A stretch of 64,000 nucleotides of DNA. Source: Irpex lacteus (lineage: Eukaryota; Basidiomycota; Agaricomycetes; Polyporales; Irpicaceae). Positions 46,427 through 59,800 of this stretch are shown here, in pieces (position 1 is the first letter of the stretch; each line of letters starts with the position of its first letter). The notes under the pieces are model-generated. The model ran no database searches. It was given only the letters and a program-made list of their open reading frames with translations, and was not told the DNA's origin. A program made the translations under genes and the position numbers. Location of the stretch: contig MQVO02000007.1 in the NCBI GenBank assembly GCA_001986395.2, positions 1,116,001 to 1,180,000 on the forward strand, in the 5' to 3' direction.

Positions 46427-47043
46427 TCACTTTGCCGCCGCAACCTTCTGTGCCTCCTCTTTCGTTGCCTCTATTGCTTGTGTAACGGGGCCTTTCTCTT
46501 TCAGCTGGGCTTCCCTGCCGCCGTTGTACCAGTAATTTGTGAATCGGGCGAGCTGCACGGATTGTGCGGTCGCGTTGGTCGCATGACAAGCGAACAAGAG
46601 GTAGTTCCGTGGTTGGACCCGCCATGCTGCGAGACATGACTGCGTAAGCCGTGTTATTGTGTTTGAGATGTTGATCCTCACTCACCAAAACGCATGAATA
46701 CCAGGCTTTAAACACCAGGTTTAGTACTGCAGTATGATAGTAATGAGGACATGACGCACGAGTAAGAAGCCAGCGCAGATGTCATTGCCCCCGAGATGAC
46801 CTCCTCATCCTTCTTCAAGTCAGCGAGCGCAGCCAATGGTAGACCCCAGTTGGCAACCTAGTCCATGAACTATTGAGAGACCTGTATCTGTGAATGAGCT
46901 CATGTACGAACCGGTCCCCAAAAGTGGGTGCCTGAGTATGATATGGTGAGTTTCTCGCCAAAAAATGAACAGAGCGGATACTTACTGAAGAAATATTCGC
47001 GTGCAGCTGGTGAGCGCAGCCAAGTGAAGAATGTGGAGGACAT
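46427..47043 (-). CDS. MPC1: mitochondrial pyruvate carrier subunit 1
   Basis: Small inner-membrane protein that, with MPC2/3, imports pyruvate into mitochondria. The exons read [40 protein letters not shown] and [40 protein letters not shown] and [20 protein letters not shown] follow. The tail is charged ([20 protein letters not shown]). The W-G-P-V-A-N-W-G and R-x-x-N-Y-L-L-x-x-C-H motifs are diagnostic of MPC1. About 130 residues, five exons. The 3' end lies 181 bp from the convergent ligase stop. Confidence 0.93.
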
Positions 47044-47483
47044 GGTCGGCGGGGAAGAGTATGGTGAGGGCGCTCAGACTCCGAGTCGACTCTTTCGAGT
47101 GGGAGGAGGCGCGTAAGTAAATTGACGTGGGACAGATGACTCACCATCAGCCAATCACTTGTTGTTAGCAGGCGCATCAAACCCGCCTCCGTGCCGCATG
47201 TTATGTCTTTACCACAGGCATCGATGTTACTCACAACGAGCAAGTGTACAATTCCTCCTTTCATGCAACGCCTGCGTGACCCAGGCCACTTCGAGCGGTG
47301 CTGGTGATCTGCGACGGTTATTCGGCATTGGTAATATGATTATTTGTGCTCACCACGTTGCAGGTCTTCTGCTCCCTGGGAGCGCCCCATATAACCACGC
47401 TATTGGCTTGAATTCAAGTCTGATCAGGCAGTCCTTGCCACTCTCCGCCCGCCCCTTTTGCTCTTCTCTTCTCGCCCACCATC
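47044..47483. promoter_or_regulatory. divergent promoter, MPC1 / unknown gene
   Basis: A 440-bp gap between head-to-head starts. A CCAAT box at 47151-47155 is the one recognisable element. Fungal CCAAT boxes bind the HAP complex, which controls respiratory genes, so a role for MPC1 is plausible. Confidence 0.4.
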
Positions 47484-49112
47484 ATGCAAGCTTATCATAA
47501 CACAAACTACTACGCTCCCCAACCAGCGTACCCTCCAAGAGGGCCTCCCCTCGGTCCTCAACCAGGAACTTATCTTACCGGCTTCTCTGCCACTTATCCC
47601 CATTTCCCGCAGCCTCAGCCCCCACCGGGCGCACAAGGGCCTCCGCAAGGATATCAGCCATTTCCTGGTGCTGTATATCCACCTGAGCAGTATGAAGCCT
47701 ACCCACAGGCTGTTGTCCCGGATCGTCGCAGAGATAGAGATCGTGCAAGAGAAAGGGACAGAGAAAGGGAGAGAGCTGATAAATATGGCCTGCACAGGAG
47801 CAACACTGTGGCTACCCCGAACCCGAATGCTATGCCACTCAAGTCTGCGATGAAGAAATCGGGTAGACATGATAGGTCTGCTTCGATGAGCAATCCGCCA
47901 ATGATGCAGCAGTCCATGTCTCGTGCTTCGAGCAGAGCACCGTCTGAAAATCGGGAAAGGACGACATCTACTGGCCGGCGACGACTAGAATCGCTGCCAC
48001 ATAAATATGGTAAGTGTCAATATACTGTCCTTCAGATTGTCCGACGTTCATAGTGCTCCACAGATCATGTATTCCTCACATTCCCTACCTCCAACGAGAT
48101 AAGGGTAGAAAACTGTGATTTTCATACCGTAGAAGAGCTACGGCAGCATGTCCTACCATCGTGGCCGGCGGGTGTAGGCCAAGAAGGAATGAACAGACAC
48201 GAGCCCGTTTGGATCGCCCAATTCAATGGTACACCCTGGGCAACTAGCAGTACCTCCCCTGACTCGATAATGTGCGTATATTGTGAGAGCATTCTCCACG
48301 CGCGCTGATTGTGTTGCAGTGCGCGACGCATGATCTGCAGCATCTATTCGGTATTGGCTAGTCAGGTATGTTCTTCCCTGCATCATAGCAGAAGCCGGAT
48401 TTCCGACTTTTGGTGACATTCCTAGGGATACGCATACACAGCAACAGCCAGTACATCGAACCCTGTATGTGAAATTTTCCTTAGTTGGATTTGCCTGCTC
48501 ATCTCCGCCATCTCTCGCCGCCTTCATCTTAGCCCGCGAAATTAATATTCTCTCGCGGAGTCCCAGAACAGATACCTTATTTCTTCACAATCAGCGTCTC
48601 AACGAGCAATTCCAAGTTGTCCATATTGGACGCTCCTCCCCCGGTTATCGATAGCCTTGGCCATCAGCTCCGCACATACTTTCCACGGTTGATCGAAGTA
48701 AATCGGACAACCGCAGATGGGGAGACCCGTATCCAAATTGGCCGCGGCAACAACAGTGGTGAGTGCTTCCTACTACACACCGTGACCCCCCGTCCTCTCT
48801 TAGCGTGACGACAACATACCGTTCCCTCTCGAAAACTGACTCAACAAAGCCTCCGAAATAGATAAACTACGGTTCACTACACACGTGCTAGGATTCCTGA
48901 ACTCGCTTGGATTCAAACTGGACGGAAGCATACCGATGGGGAAGGCAGGCCCACTCGGGTTCGGATCGAGAAAGGAGTTGTGGATCTTCCGTGCGACACA
49001 GACCACGTCTGCTGCTGGACGTAAACGTGAGGGAAGCATGAGCAGTCAGTTCAGGGACGGAAGTGCCCATGGGCATAGTAGCATGCACGACCACGATGAT
49101 CAGTACAACTGA
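47484..49112 (+). CDS. unknown protein, Pro/Tyr-rich N-terminus and conserved-looking C-terminal domain
   Basis: Not recognised. The N-terminal 75 residues are rich in Pro, Tyr, Gln and Gly (YYAPQPAYPPRGPPLGPQPG). A basic Arg/Asp/Glu stretch (DRRRDRDRARERDRERERAD) and a Ser-rich basic region follow. The second half is more ordered. DHVFLTFPTSNEIRVENCDF, HTVEELRQHVLPSWPAGV, PVWIAQFNGTPWATSS, LGHQLRTYFPRLIEVNRTTA, DKLRFTTHVLGFLNSLGFKL and KELWIFRATQ look like alternating strands and helices. Five or six exons, about 430 residues. No signal peptide or membrane helix. The RD-rich segment suggests a nuclear or RNA-linked role, but nothing in the sequence proves it. Confidence 0.75.
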
Positions 49113-49577
49113 TCGTTTGGCACGTTCATGTCCGCATTCAAGTTTACGTTTCGACGACGTCTACCTCTGTCGTTGGAGCCACGCATATTTATTCACCTAT
49201 ATCTCGCCTTCATTGTATATTGTATCACTGGTCGGTTTGTTGTGATGTCATTTTATTGTATGTCTTCGTTGTGCTCATATATCGATTAGTACTGTAGCTC
49301 AGAATTTGTACCGCTCACGCAGACACGAAAATGAAGATGTGTACTGACGTTCCCGGCCGATCTTACTATCTCGTTACGTCTAACACCCCCAGTCGCACTC
49401 GAATTCTACCAGCGGGTAAACGGGCGACAAGTTGAATGCTTCTGGGGCTAGAAGCTTAAGCCAGGTTCATTCGGCACGCGATCTTGGTAGCCTGTTGTAT
49501 GAAGCACAGGTATCGTTGCACTTCCTATCTAGCAAGTGTATTACATTGGTAAGTTTACATTGTTCCATCTGGTCTGT
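49113..49577. other. convergent 3' flanks
   Basis: A 465-bp tail-to-tail gap between the unknown gene and the isomerase gene. No coding signal was seen. Confidence 0.4.
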
Positions 49578-50625
<1,048 letters not shown>

Positions 50626-50864
50626 ACAAGCGAAAAAGACAGACTGATGGGTATATAATGGGGGGCTCTCCGTCGTCCCACTTTCTATTTGGGCGACTGA
50701 GAACAAGTTATATGGGCGTCTCTGTCCATTCATCTCGTCCTCGGATATCTCAAGATTGATGACACTATCGCACCCAATCACGTCGAGCTAAATTATGGAT
50801 AGCATTATCAGGAGCAAAAGACTGTAATGTACACAGGACGCTTCCTTCTGAGATATCTACAGCT

Positions 50865-53863
50865 TCACTTGACAGTGAGACGAAGCATGCTGTAAGGCTT
50901 GCTCTGCTGGATGCCGATGAGGTCTTTCGTGGAGAGGACTGGACGAAGTTCAGTACTCAGCAGGCCTCAGAACTGAACTGAATGACTTACCCAGACAGTG
51001 ATAAAATGCAGCAGCTGCAACATGACGGGTGCTTGTGTCCTTAGGCACAACGTCATCGAATTTCAGCGCCGCTGCACCAGTGGGCAATGCATTAACTTGA
51101 ATCTTCATGTATCTAACTCGCATGTCAACCCCAAGCTCGTTCAGTGATAACAGATAAGCGCTTACTCGAGGAAATTTGATGAATTCTTCTCCAGCGACAT
51201 TATGCTCACATCTGTTGCCTGCGTCTCAATTTGAGGGTCATCTTCGAGTTGAGTAGGCACTAGATCGGCGAGGCATGTTAAACGCAGGGATGGCAGCGCA
51301 TCTTTGATCTGCTCACCAGCAAAGTCGAATTCGGCATGAGATCCACTAGGGAGAAACGAAGCAGGAGACTCCGGCACTCCCCCGACACTACCTTTCGGGA
51401 GGGAACTGCTCCGTCTGATACGTGAGTCCGCTCTTACCAAGCTTAATCTATCGCTTCCACCTGCACCGAAAGCTACTCCGCTGATAGACGAGGTCACACC
51501 GCCGGCATTGTCCCAGGGAAACATGTTGCTGCGTTGAGAACCTGAATCAGGAAGCTTCGTTCCCAATCCAAAGTGGCTGCCAAGTAAAGATGGAGGGCGC
51601 GAAGATCCACGACGTGCTTGACCAGGTTCCTGACATGGCCCGTCATTCAGTATCAGGGCGTGGCGTATCGATTTGTGTAGGGAAAGCTTACCTCTGAGGA
51701 GCGCATGCGGGAGTTCAGATCCAGCTCTTCTGGACCCATATCTGCAATACATTATATTAACGGACGTACAAAAGGCAGCTTGAGGACCAACCAATTCCAA
51801 GACCGGCATCGCCAAAATTCATGTCGAGGTCAATCCTCTCTTCGGGGAGGGCGCGATCCCAGTCTTCCTCATAAGCTGGAGCAATCTCAGTTGCGGCCTT
51901 ACGTGTTCTTCGACTTCTTTCTGCAATAAGACGGTCAGTACTCATGCTGGAGGAAGCATCTATAGACTATACCTTGTACCTCCATCATAGGATGCGCCGA
52001 TCTAGCTTCTACTTGGAGCTTGAAGTTTTCTTCCCAGAACTGTATGAGTGCCGGCGCGTTTACTGCAGGCTTCATCAGCATCTAGTATCGACAACAAAAG
52101 AGGTACCCACTTCCTCTCGGTGCACCCCATACCATCTCCTCTAGCATCTTCATCCCATCTCTCTCGGCTTTCTTCTGGGCATGTTCTCGACGTAATTCTG
52201 CCTGACCTTCCAAGTAGTGTGCCCGCGCTCTCTGTCCAGTTGTGAGTAAATGTGCACGCATATAAATAACAGGGAAGCTTTTACCTCGAGTTCTTCATTT
52301 GTTAGTTCAGTTCGCGCATCTAATAACAGCCGGACGCGCCTGGGCTTCTTGGTAGAGGGCTCTTGACCGCCTTCTGCCTGAGAGCCTACCGGCGAAAATG
52401 GTACTATGACGGAGCCGTCAGGCTGTATCATATCTACATGATGAGGAGTAAGCGTGATGAATCACTGGTACTTCAAGTTGCCAGTGTATACCATTATCGA
52501 CATCGGAGAACGGCTGCATTATTAAGTTCAGAGACGGTAAATAAGACGAGTTAAGTGAACACTAACCCGCTTCAAATTCGGGCTAGATCCCACTCCAATC
52601 GGCTGCTCCGTTGCTGCTCTTGATGCAGAATGCCCACCTAGTCGGAAGTCTACATCCATATCCATTGGGGGACCCATATCTATGTCCAGCACATTGGTAT
52701 TCACGTCTCTAACAAACATGTCAGGAGAAGTGGCAGATAATAACATGACAAGTAAACATACTCTGATCCTGGGTGGTCTGCAGGCATTCCCCACCCGTCT
52801 CCCAGCTCCTTCGCCAACTCAGCTCCAATGTCAGCCCCAATATCCAGACCATCAAGGAAATTATCGTCGTAACCATAACCGCCTACTTGAGAGGAGGAAG
52901 GTACAAGGCCTCCAAAGCCGTCTGCGCCAAACGAGGCATCAAAGGAGCTAGAAAGTAAGAAATCGTTGTGCTCTTGCAGTGTATGCAGGCCTTGCTCGAC
53001 TTGCGACACTGGGGTCGCTTTTGCCTTGCCCTTCTTCTTTCCCTTCTTCTTGACGCCAAATTCATCATCCGAATCGTCAGCTTCTTCATCTGCGAGATTT
53101 CTCACGTAAGTACATTATACATTTCACCCGTAGCGTGAGACATACCTTCTCCTTTATTACGTTCGTCCCAGTCCTGAGTCACGAATCAGTGACAAGCCAA
53201 TACGGCTACGGCTGGAGACATACAGCAAACAAGTTATCAAAATCCAAGGTGTACGCAGCAATAGGATTAGCCGTAAGGGTAACCGTGTCTGGCCTGTGAA
53301 CAGGATGAGTGGACGATAAGGATAAATTACAGTATGTATGCGTACCTCACTGTAGGCTGCGCCATCTGAAGCTGTGCGTTCGCAGAACTGGTCACATATG
53401 CATCTTGAAAAGCCCTCTTGAGCATATTAAAACAGGTAGTGATATCCGTCAAGAGAATTTCTTGTTTGACTAAAGTCACTGCGTCAGACAGCCTTCAGAC
53501 AAAACTTCGGATTCAGGTCACCTTTATAGACACTGGTGAATGTATAAGTTAGCCTGCGCATATAGGCACTCAAATGATCGTATAGATGACGTACCGCGTA
53601 ACACCTATCATCAAATTACTCGACAGACGAAGTGCCAAAGGCTCTGGTGGCTCAGCAATAAGATTACACATCTGTGTGATATTGGCCGCCAGAACCGAAC
53701 GCTTGGGCAATTTGTTGAAGGACGACTTTGCGCCCAACGTCGCCGCAAGCCTATGAAAATCAGAGTCAGAGACGAAGGGGATGCTCGAATGAGACTGAGG
53801 TACTCACCATGCGAGACCGAACCCGCTGTCCCTACGCGACAACAACTCTGTGGACCAGAACAT
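50865..53863 (-). CDS. REC8: meiotic cohesin kleisin REC8
   Basis: Alpha-kleisin closing the SMC1-SMC3 ring in meiosis. The N-terminus MFWSTELLSRRDSGFGLAWL, AATLGAKSSFNKL, PEPLALRLSSNLMIGVTRVY closely matches REC8: WLAATLG and LRLSSNLMIGVTR occur in fission-yeast Rec8, whereas Rad21/Scc1 differs. A central, acidic, disordered region (ADDSDDEFGVKKKGKKKGKA) and Arg sites such as RADSRIRRSSS follow, possible separase targets. The C-terminal winged helix is VPKDTSTRHVAAAAFYHCLV, LSTKDLIGIQQSKPYSMLRL. More than a dozen introns; the first splits Trp of WLAATL. About 740 residues. Confidence 0.87.
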
Positions 53864-54190
53864 GGCTGCAAATGAGAGCGGGTGAGGGGAAGGGGAGAGA
53901 GAGAAGAGGGACGACAACGCGAAAGTATTTGAGGGAGATCCAGAGATGAGCCAATAAATCAAACTTTGGGTGGGTAACTTCAAGACCTGTCACTTCCAGC
54001 GAGAACCACCCGATCCCTTGCGCATCACAGCGAACAACGATACCTTCCAAATCAGGACATCCCATCACCACCTCCGAGTTCGAAACGTGACGAAAACTGT
54101 GTACCATCGTCAAAAGGAAAAGCAGAATACAACAAACCAACCTGTACATGTCACAAATACAGCACAACAGGGCGAACTTGCCAACATCAA
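53864..54190. other. intergenic: REC8 promoter
   Basis: A 327-bp gap between same-strand genes. An open frame at 53832-54206 on the minus strand is hydrophobic but overlaps the REC8 start and has no motif. I see nothing certain. Confidence 0.35.
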
Positions 54191-56530
54191 TCATGAATGC
54201 AGCCATCTCCCACTTTGCGAACCGACCAGCCTCGCGAACAGTTCATCCCTGCCGGCGACCCAGAGGAACCTTTCCTCGCGCTCAGTAGTCGTACCATCTT
54301 CCTGTACCTCCGTCCAGCGAAGTTTCAACCCTTTGGCTATTCCACTTCTCTTCACACCAATGAGTGATTTGAGGTCGATTTTGATTGTTGGAGAAAGGGA
54401 GTGTAACGGGGTAAAGAGCAACTGGTCGTCCGTGAGTGTGACGAGTCCCGGTGATTTACACTGTGCAGGGTATGCTATGCTAGAGTTAGAGCAGAATAAG
54501 TGAGAAAACTAGATTGAGTGCGTACTGTATGTTTGAATATTTCCCTTCGGGGAAGCCGAGACGAGTTTCGTTTTCGACAGCCAGCTCTGAGGATCCTTCC
54601 ACTGCACAGCAAATATTGAGACATCACTGATAAAAAGAACACACAGTTACGATACTGACCGACCCGTCCTTGAAGCTAGACACTACATTCCCGGAGAGCA
54701 CCTGGACGCCATCGAGTTTGCCCTTCCATTTACCCCAATCTACGTCCTCCTCAGGAGCAGACTTACTTCCGGTGGCTAATAGGGACTCCGAGCTATTGTT
54801 CGAGTGACTGCCCTTGTCGCGCTTTTTGGGCTTGCGAACTTGAACGGGTAAACCTAGAGCAACACGTTGCGAGATCAAATCCATCGCATACTCGGCATCT
54901 GTCGGGGAGAAGTCCAAGGGGGGTGGCAATCTGAGCTAGTTGTTAATTATTGACGGGATAGAAGGTACGTGGATGCTATACCTTCTTGGTAAGGCGGCGA
55001 TAACAGGCATGACGTGCCAAAATAGTACGCCGATACTGAAGGTGACGAGCTTGACGAGGTACTTAGATGGGAGAAGGCTGACGAAGAACATGCCGAGGAG
55101 TACCTTGAAAGCTCATTCATATTAGCGTCTTTGTGGTTGGGGGAAACATACATACGAAAGCAAAAATCGTGGAAACTCGCGGACGACGCCAGAGGAAAAG
55201 ACTGAAGGTGGCATGAGCGGCAGGTTACAGAATCGTGTCAAAATGTCTTGACTTACTTTCGAATTCGCTCGTGAACATCAGCAAGCTTGGTTCCAAGTTC
55301 AAAGATCGGCCCGTAAATGTGGTCGTCCTGGGTTAAAACATGATCTTCGGCCACAACTTCGGCATCCTTCTCGATCGCAGCGTCCTCAACCACGATCTCA
55401 GGAACAGCAGGGCTCGGTTCTGGAGAAGCCAGCCCGGCATCCCCCTTTTTCTTCGCCCGATACTCTTTGAAGGTGCCCCACAGGTCCATTACATGTTCAG
55501 CAGGTGATATAGCCAGTCGAGTGATGAGCTTCTTGGTGAGATCGTCCGCGCGCTCTTCCTCGTTACGTCTTTGTCTGAGCTCGGCAAGGGTGGGATATGG
55601 TAGGAACTTCCGACGAATGAGCGAATATCCGGTGCGGACTATCAGGCCAGCGAGCAAGAGATCGTGATACCACAAAAACCAATATAGCTGTATAATAGGT
55701 ATCATTCAGCGGACGGGAGTGAAATTACAACAGGGTGGCTCACGATGCAGTATCTCAGCGTAATTTTAGGATCTTTCCAAGACGCTAATTGTATACCGCG
55801 AGATATCATGGGTACATACGTGTGAAGTATAATCACAAGGGCTCTGTGTATCAGTAGTCGTACGCTTCGCACAGTCAAGGGCGGAGGTAGGGGAGCTTCT
55901 GGTGGCAGATATGGCGCGACATGCTGAGCAATATCAGTGATTTGAGACACCTGGGTAAGTAAAGCTGCGCTTACAAATGATACCCATTCCGCCAGACCCT
56001 CTGTAGAGGATGGCTGCGAGTGTCCTCGCGAAACAACTCCCGCTCCTGGCGATATCCACGACGAGCCTTCCTCATCGGCTTCTGCATCGAGACTCAAGGT
56101 GTTGACGGAGCTCGCAGCAGAAGCGAGAGGCTGTACCTGGGGTATCTTGACCTCACGAATATACTGCCAATAGTCAGTGATTTGTAGACTAGAGGATACG
56201 AGCAATATTTACATCTGAGAACAGCCGCAAAAACCGGTCAACTTCTTCTTCGTCATACAGCTGCCGCAGCTGAGCTTCTGTCAGTTCCTCTTCATTGACT
56301 ATAGGGAGCTCCTCGGGAATCGCGTCGGAGCTCGCCAAGGGAGTGGGTGAAGGTGATATGTTGCTTGAAGATGGACGACTGGGTAGAGGCGGAGGTCCAG
56401 GGGACAATAGCGGCGTCGTGGGAAGCGGCGATGGACTCAGGATGTGAGGGTTCTGGGTGTCACTCTGACGACGTATTGTAGGATGGACTGGCGGCGCGAG
56501 TCGCGGTGAAGGCGGTCGAGGGCTGGTCAT
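54191..56530 (-). CDS. GRAM-domain membrane protein (GRAMD4-like)
   Basis: About 600 residues. A Pro/Ser-rich N-terminus (MTSPRPPSPRLAPPVHPTIR) is followed by acidic EELTEAQLRQLYDEEEVDRF. A membrane-linked middle has LYWFLWYHDLLLAGLIVRTG, YSLIRRKFLPYPTLAELRQR and a coiled charged part. Two hydrophobic segments follow: FAFVLLGMFFVSLLPSKYLV and VTFSIGVLFWHVMPVIAALP. The C-terminus, TLHSLSPTIKIDLKSLIGVK, LKLRWTEVQEDGTTTEREER, FLWVAGRDELFARLVGSQ, reads as the end of a GRAM domain, a PH-like lipid-binding fold. This order resembles animal GRAMD4. Likely an ER or contact-site protein. About ten introns; several junctions are provisional. Confidence 0.72.
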
Positions 56531-56875
56531 TTCGCAGACCTATGCGGCGGCGGGCGGTAGTTCTGCTGCTTTTGGCTGCGGCGAGAGTCAGCAAGGTCAA
56601 ATAGAGAGACGGACAACAACACGCTGTTAGAGTCGTGAAGAAGACTAGAACAAGATGTATTTTGGGCTACATGTCGCTGTTCGAACTTCGGACACTGCAT
56701 GCGCGAGGCACAAGCCCAAGTCCGACGAGCGACGAACGTCATTGGGCGGTTGTGGACGCGACCACGTGAGCTTACGTACGCAAACGCGAACCCACGAACC
56801 GCGCCTTGAGCGCTTGACACGCCTTCATATATCCTCTACGCGTTCACAGACACCGACGCCTTCCAACTCAACAAG
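56531..56875. promoter_or_regulatory. bidirectional promoter, GRAM protein / INCENP
   Basis: A 345-bp gap between head-to-head starts. It holds ATTGG (56739-56743), two ACGCGA sites (56754-56759 and 56784-56789) and a CACGTG E-box (56763-56768) within 50 bp. ACGCGA-like sites are used by MBF-type cell-cycle factors in fission yeast, which would suit INCENP. Inference only. Confidence 0.45.
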
Positions 56876-59800
56876 ATGGCGGTCGAAAATACAGGCGTAC
56901 TAGCATGGTGCGACTCTATACGGTTTACAATGGCGAAGGATCCCGGGCGCGAACTATTTGCGACCCAAATTCAGCAGCACGGTTTCGACTTTCTGGACAA
57001 TTATATTGAGGATGTACTGGCACGTCAGCCTACAGAGTGCGTGCGGTGTTCTGATAACTAAAGAGATAGTCCGAATTTACATCTGCTATAGCTCTCTTTA
57101 CGATCTCATGAAGACTCCGGGAAAGAAGAAGGATGCTCCGAAGAGGGGTAAGATGACTACGACCATGAAGCTCAAGGGCCTGAATAGCACGATATTTGAG
57201 GTGCGAATGCATCTTTGCATTGAGGTTTAGCTAATAGGTAAAACAGGAGAAGGAAGAAGACAAGGAGAATCCTGCACCAGTCAACGACTTCCATAAGGCT
57301 CTCATGGATGCCCGAGACGAGAAGGAGCCAAAGAAGCCCAGCGACAGCACAGACACACACCCCGCCGTGAAGAAGAATATCCCGCACACGGTGACGATTT
57401 TGGACAGTCCGTCACCACCAGCAGTCATTGTTGACGAAGACCACCCGATGGACACCGAGGTCCCAGCAATCCAACAGGACGTCGCAGCAGAGAAACTTGG
57501 TTTCTCCTCGGTGAATGCACAAACCGCTGAGATTGAGGTCGAAAATACCGAGCTCCTGCAGACGCGAACATCACCATCACTCAAGGACTCTTCATCCTAT
57601 GCAACAGAACCTTTGCCTTCCCCGCCCGTCTCTGAATCTTCCGTGCCTCCTACCCTGACCGACGAAACTGCAGCGGAAGAGCCTCCCAAGGAGCTGTCAA
57701 TGATTGCAGAAGATGACGAACCTACTGAGCACAGTGACGTCCGTCCTTCATCTTCTGAACCCTTAGCACCCGAACCCGCCCCAGCTCCAACGACTGTCTA
57801 CGACATGGATCAAGACATCACCGTTCCCCTACGAGACAGCTCTAGTTCAGGATCCCTCAAGCGCAAGCAAAGCGTCACACAGTTCTCAGGTCTACCTGCA
57901 CCATCTCCATTACGCAAATCTATGCGTATGTCGAGAGAACCATCCGTCGGTGCAGGCCTCCTTGCGCCTTCACTTGCACAAACACCTGGGGCTGGTCTAG
58001 GTGGCAAGCGTACTTCATGGCTCACTAAAGCCAAGGAGGCGAAAGCCTTGGAATTGACGGGTACAGCGAAGCGACATGCTCTGTTTTCCGAAGGTTCTGC
58101 GTCCAACACGGTTGGCTTGGGACTTGGGCTTCCATCGGGTTTCCGGAAAGCCGATTCCAGACCGTCTAGCAGAGACATATTCGACGCTGCACCGCCTGCT
58201 CCAAGCAATGCACTTCCAGCCCATGACGACGACGATACCAACATGAAGATAGATCACCCTGCAGAGGCATCTATACCGGCCACGAAGAAGAAACCTTCTC
58301 CCGCTCTAGACGAAGACTTCACAGGGCGAGGCGACTCTACACAGGCTCAGCCGCAGCACGGCACATGGCCATCTCGCCGTGCACCCTCGGAGGTGCCTTC
58401 TGTCCGGCAAGACATAGTCGAAGATATGACTGTTCCCATAAGTGAGGAAGACGCCGAGGCCGGAGCTCTGGATCGGCTGAAGAGGGCATTGGAGGGAGCA
58501 GGGGCGCGCTCCTACCGGAGCATTGGAAAGTCGTTGGGAGGCAACGCCGCGGCGGCTTTGGCGGAGGCTCGGGCTGCTGCAGAGAAACGGGTCGCACAGC
58601 GGAATGTGGTCACTGGCGAGGATGTCTCTGTCGTCGAGATCGAGCAGAGTACCGTTACGACAACTAAGGAAAACCAGCTGAAAGAGGCTGGACAGACAGC
58701 AGAACAACGGGGTATACCAAGTCATGTATCTCCTGAGGCTGACAAGCGACTCAGCCTTTCCGACCTTGTCAGCACATCCTCCGCGCAGAAGGTCAAGCAA
58801 AACGCTCCAGTCAGTACTACGCAGCCGTCTCCCGGTAATCAGGAAGCCGATACGAGTACCTCTACCACCCCTCCCAACTCCCCGCCTCCGGTCACGCAGA
58901 AACCTTCCGTTCCAATCTTCAAGCCCGTTTTGCAGCCCACCAAAGATTCAGCGACGAAGGCTTCGACAGAAATGAAGACCGCCCCATCGACGGACTCGAT
59001 TCCGCCATTCGTGTTCAAGCTTGCTAGTACGGATCTGCCCGCTCCGAACCCTTTCAACGTCAAGACAGCTGCTCCTGTCGCCTCTAGTTCGAAGCCATTG
59101 ACTGCCGAGTCCAGCAAGGCCAGCTTATTCTCGGATAACATCTTTGACAAGCCGGCAGGTTCAAAGGGATGGCTACCCACGCAGGAAACGCAAGATACCG
59201 AGTACTCCACAGCTCCTATGCAACCTCAGGAAGACGAGCTGGACGACGACGATAGCTGGCACATGGACGAGAAGTTCCGCGCGAACGAGACCTGGACGCC
59301 ATATGGGTTCGTCAACACCGACAAAACTGATAACACCTGGAGTACTCTTCCCAGTCGAAGCACGAGTCAACACGGCGACACGGAGTTGCTCCCGCCACCG
59401 ACTCACGGGTTTGCACAGGCGATCCAGAAGGCGGCGCAGGAGTCTAATGAGAATTATGTTGTTCATGCGGACGATGACGATGGTGTCGATGGCGCGTTTG
59501 ACTTTGACACCGGTATCGATCATGCGCAGATTGGTATCACCGATGAAGACCTTAGGGATTTGGAGGACGTCGATATGGATCTGGACGATGGGACGGATGA
59601 GGTCGATTTGGAGGACATTGTCGCGGCTGGCAAGGCTACTATCAGTTTGGTACAGGTAAGCTGCCCAGAACACGCGAGAGTGGACAGAGTGCTAATGCAA
59701 CTTCTAATAGAAACCGGCGGAACCGACTCGTCCTCAGAGTCAGATGTCCCTCAACTCTGTTTCGTCATCTTCGTCGCAGAGTAATGTAGGCTTCCTAGGT

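Noticed and set aside
47699..47917. Minus-strand frame with repeated LS residues
   Set aside because: Antisense of the RERDRD repeat in the unknown protein; only composition, no domain.
50865..53863. Identity as mitotic RAD21/SCC1
   Set aside because: The N-terminal WLAATLG and LRLSSNLMIGVTR segments match REC8 rather than RAD21.
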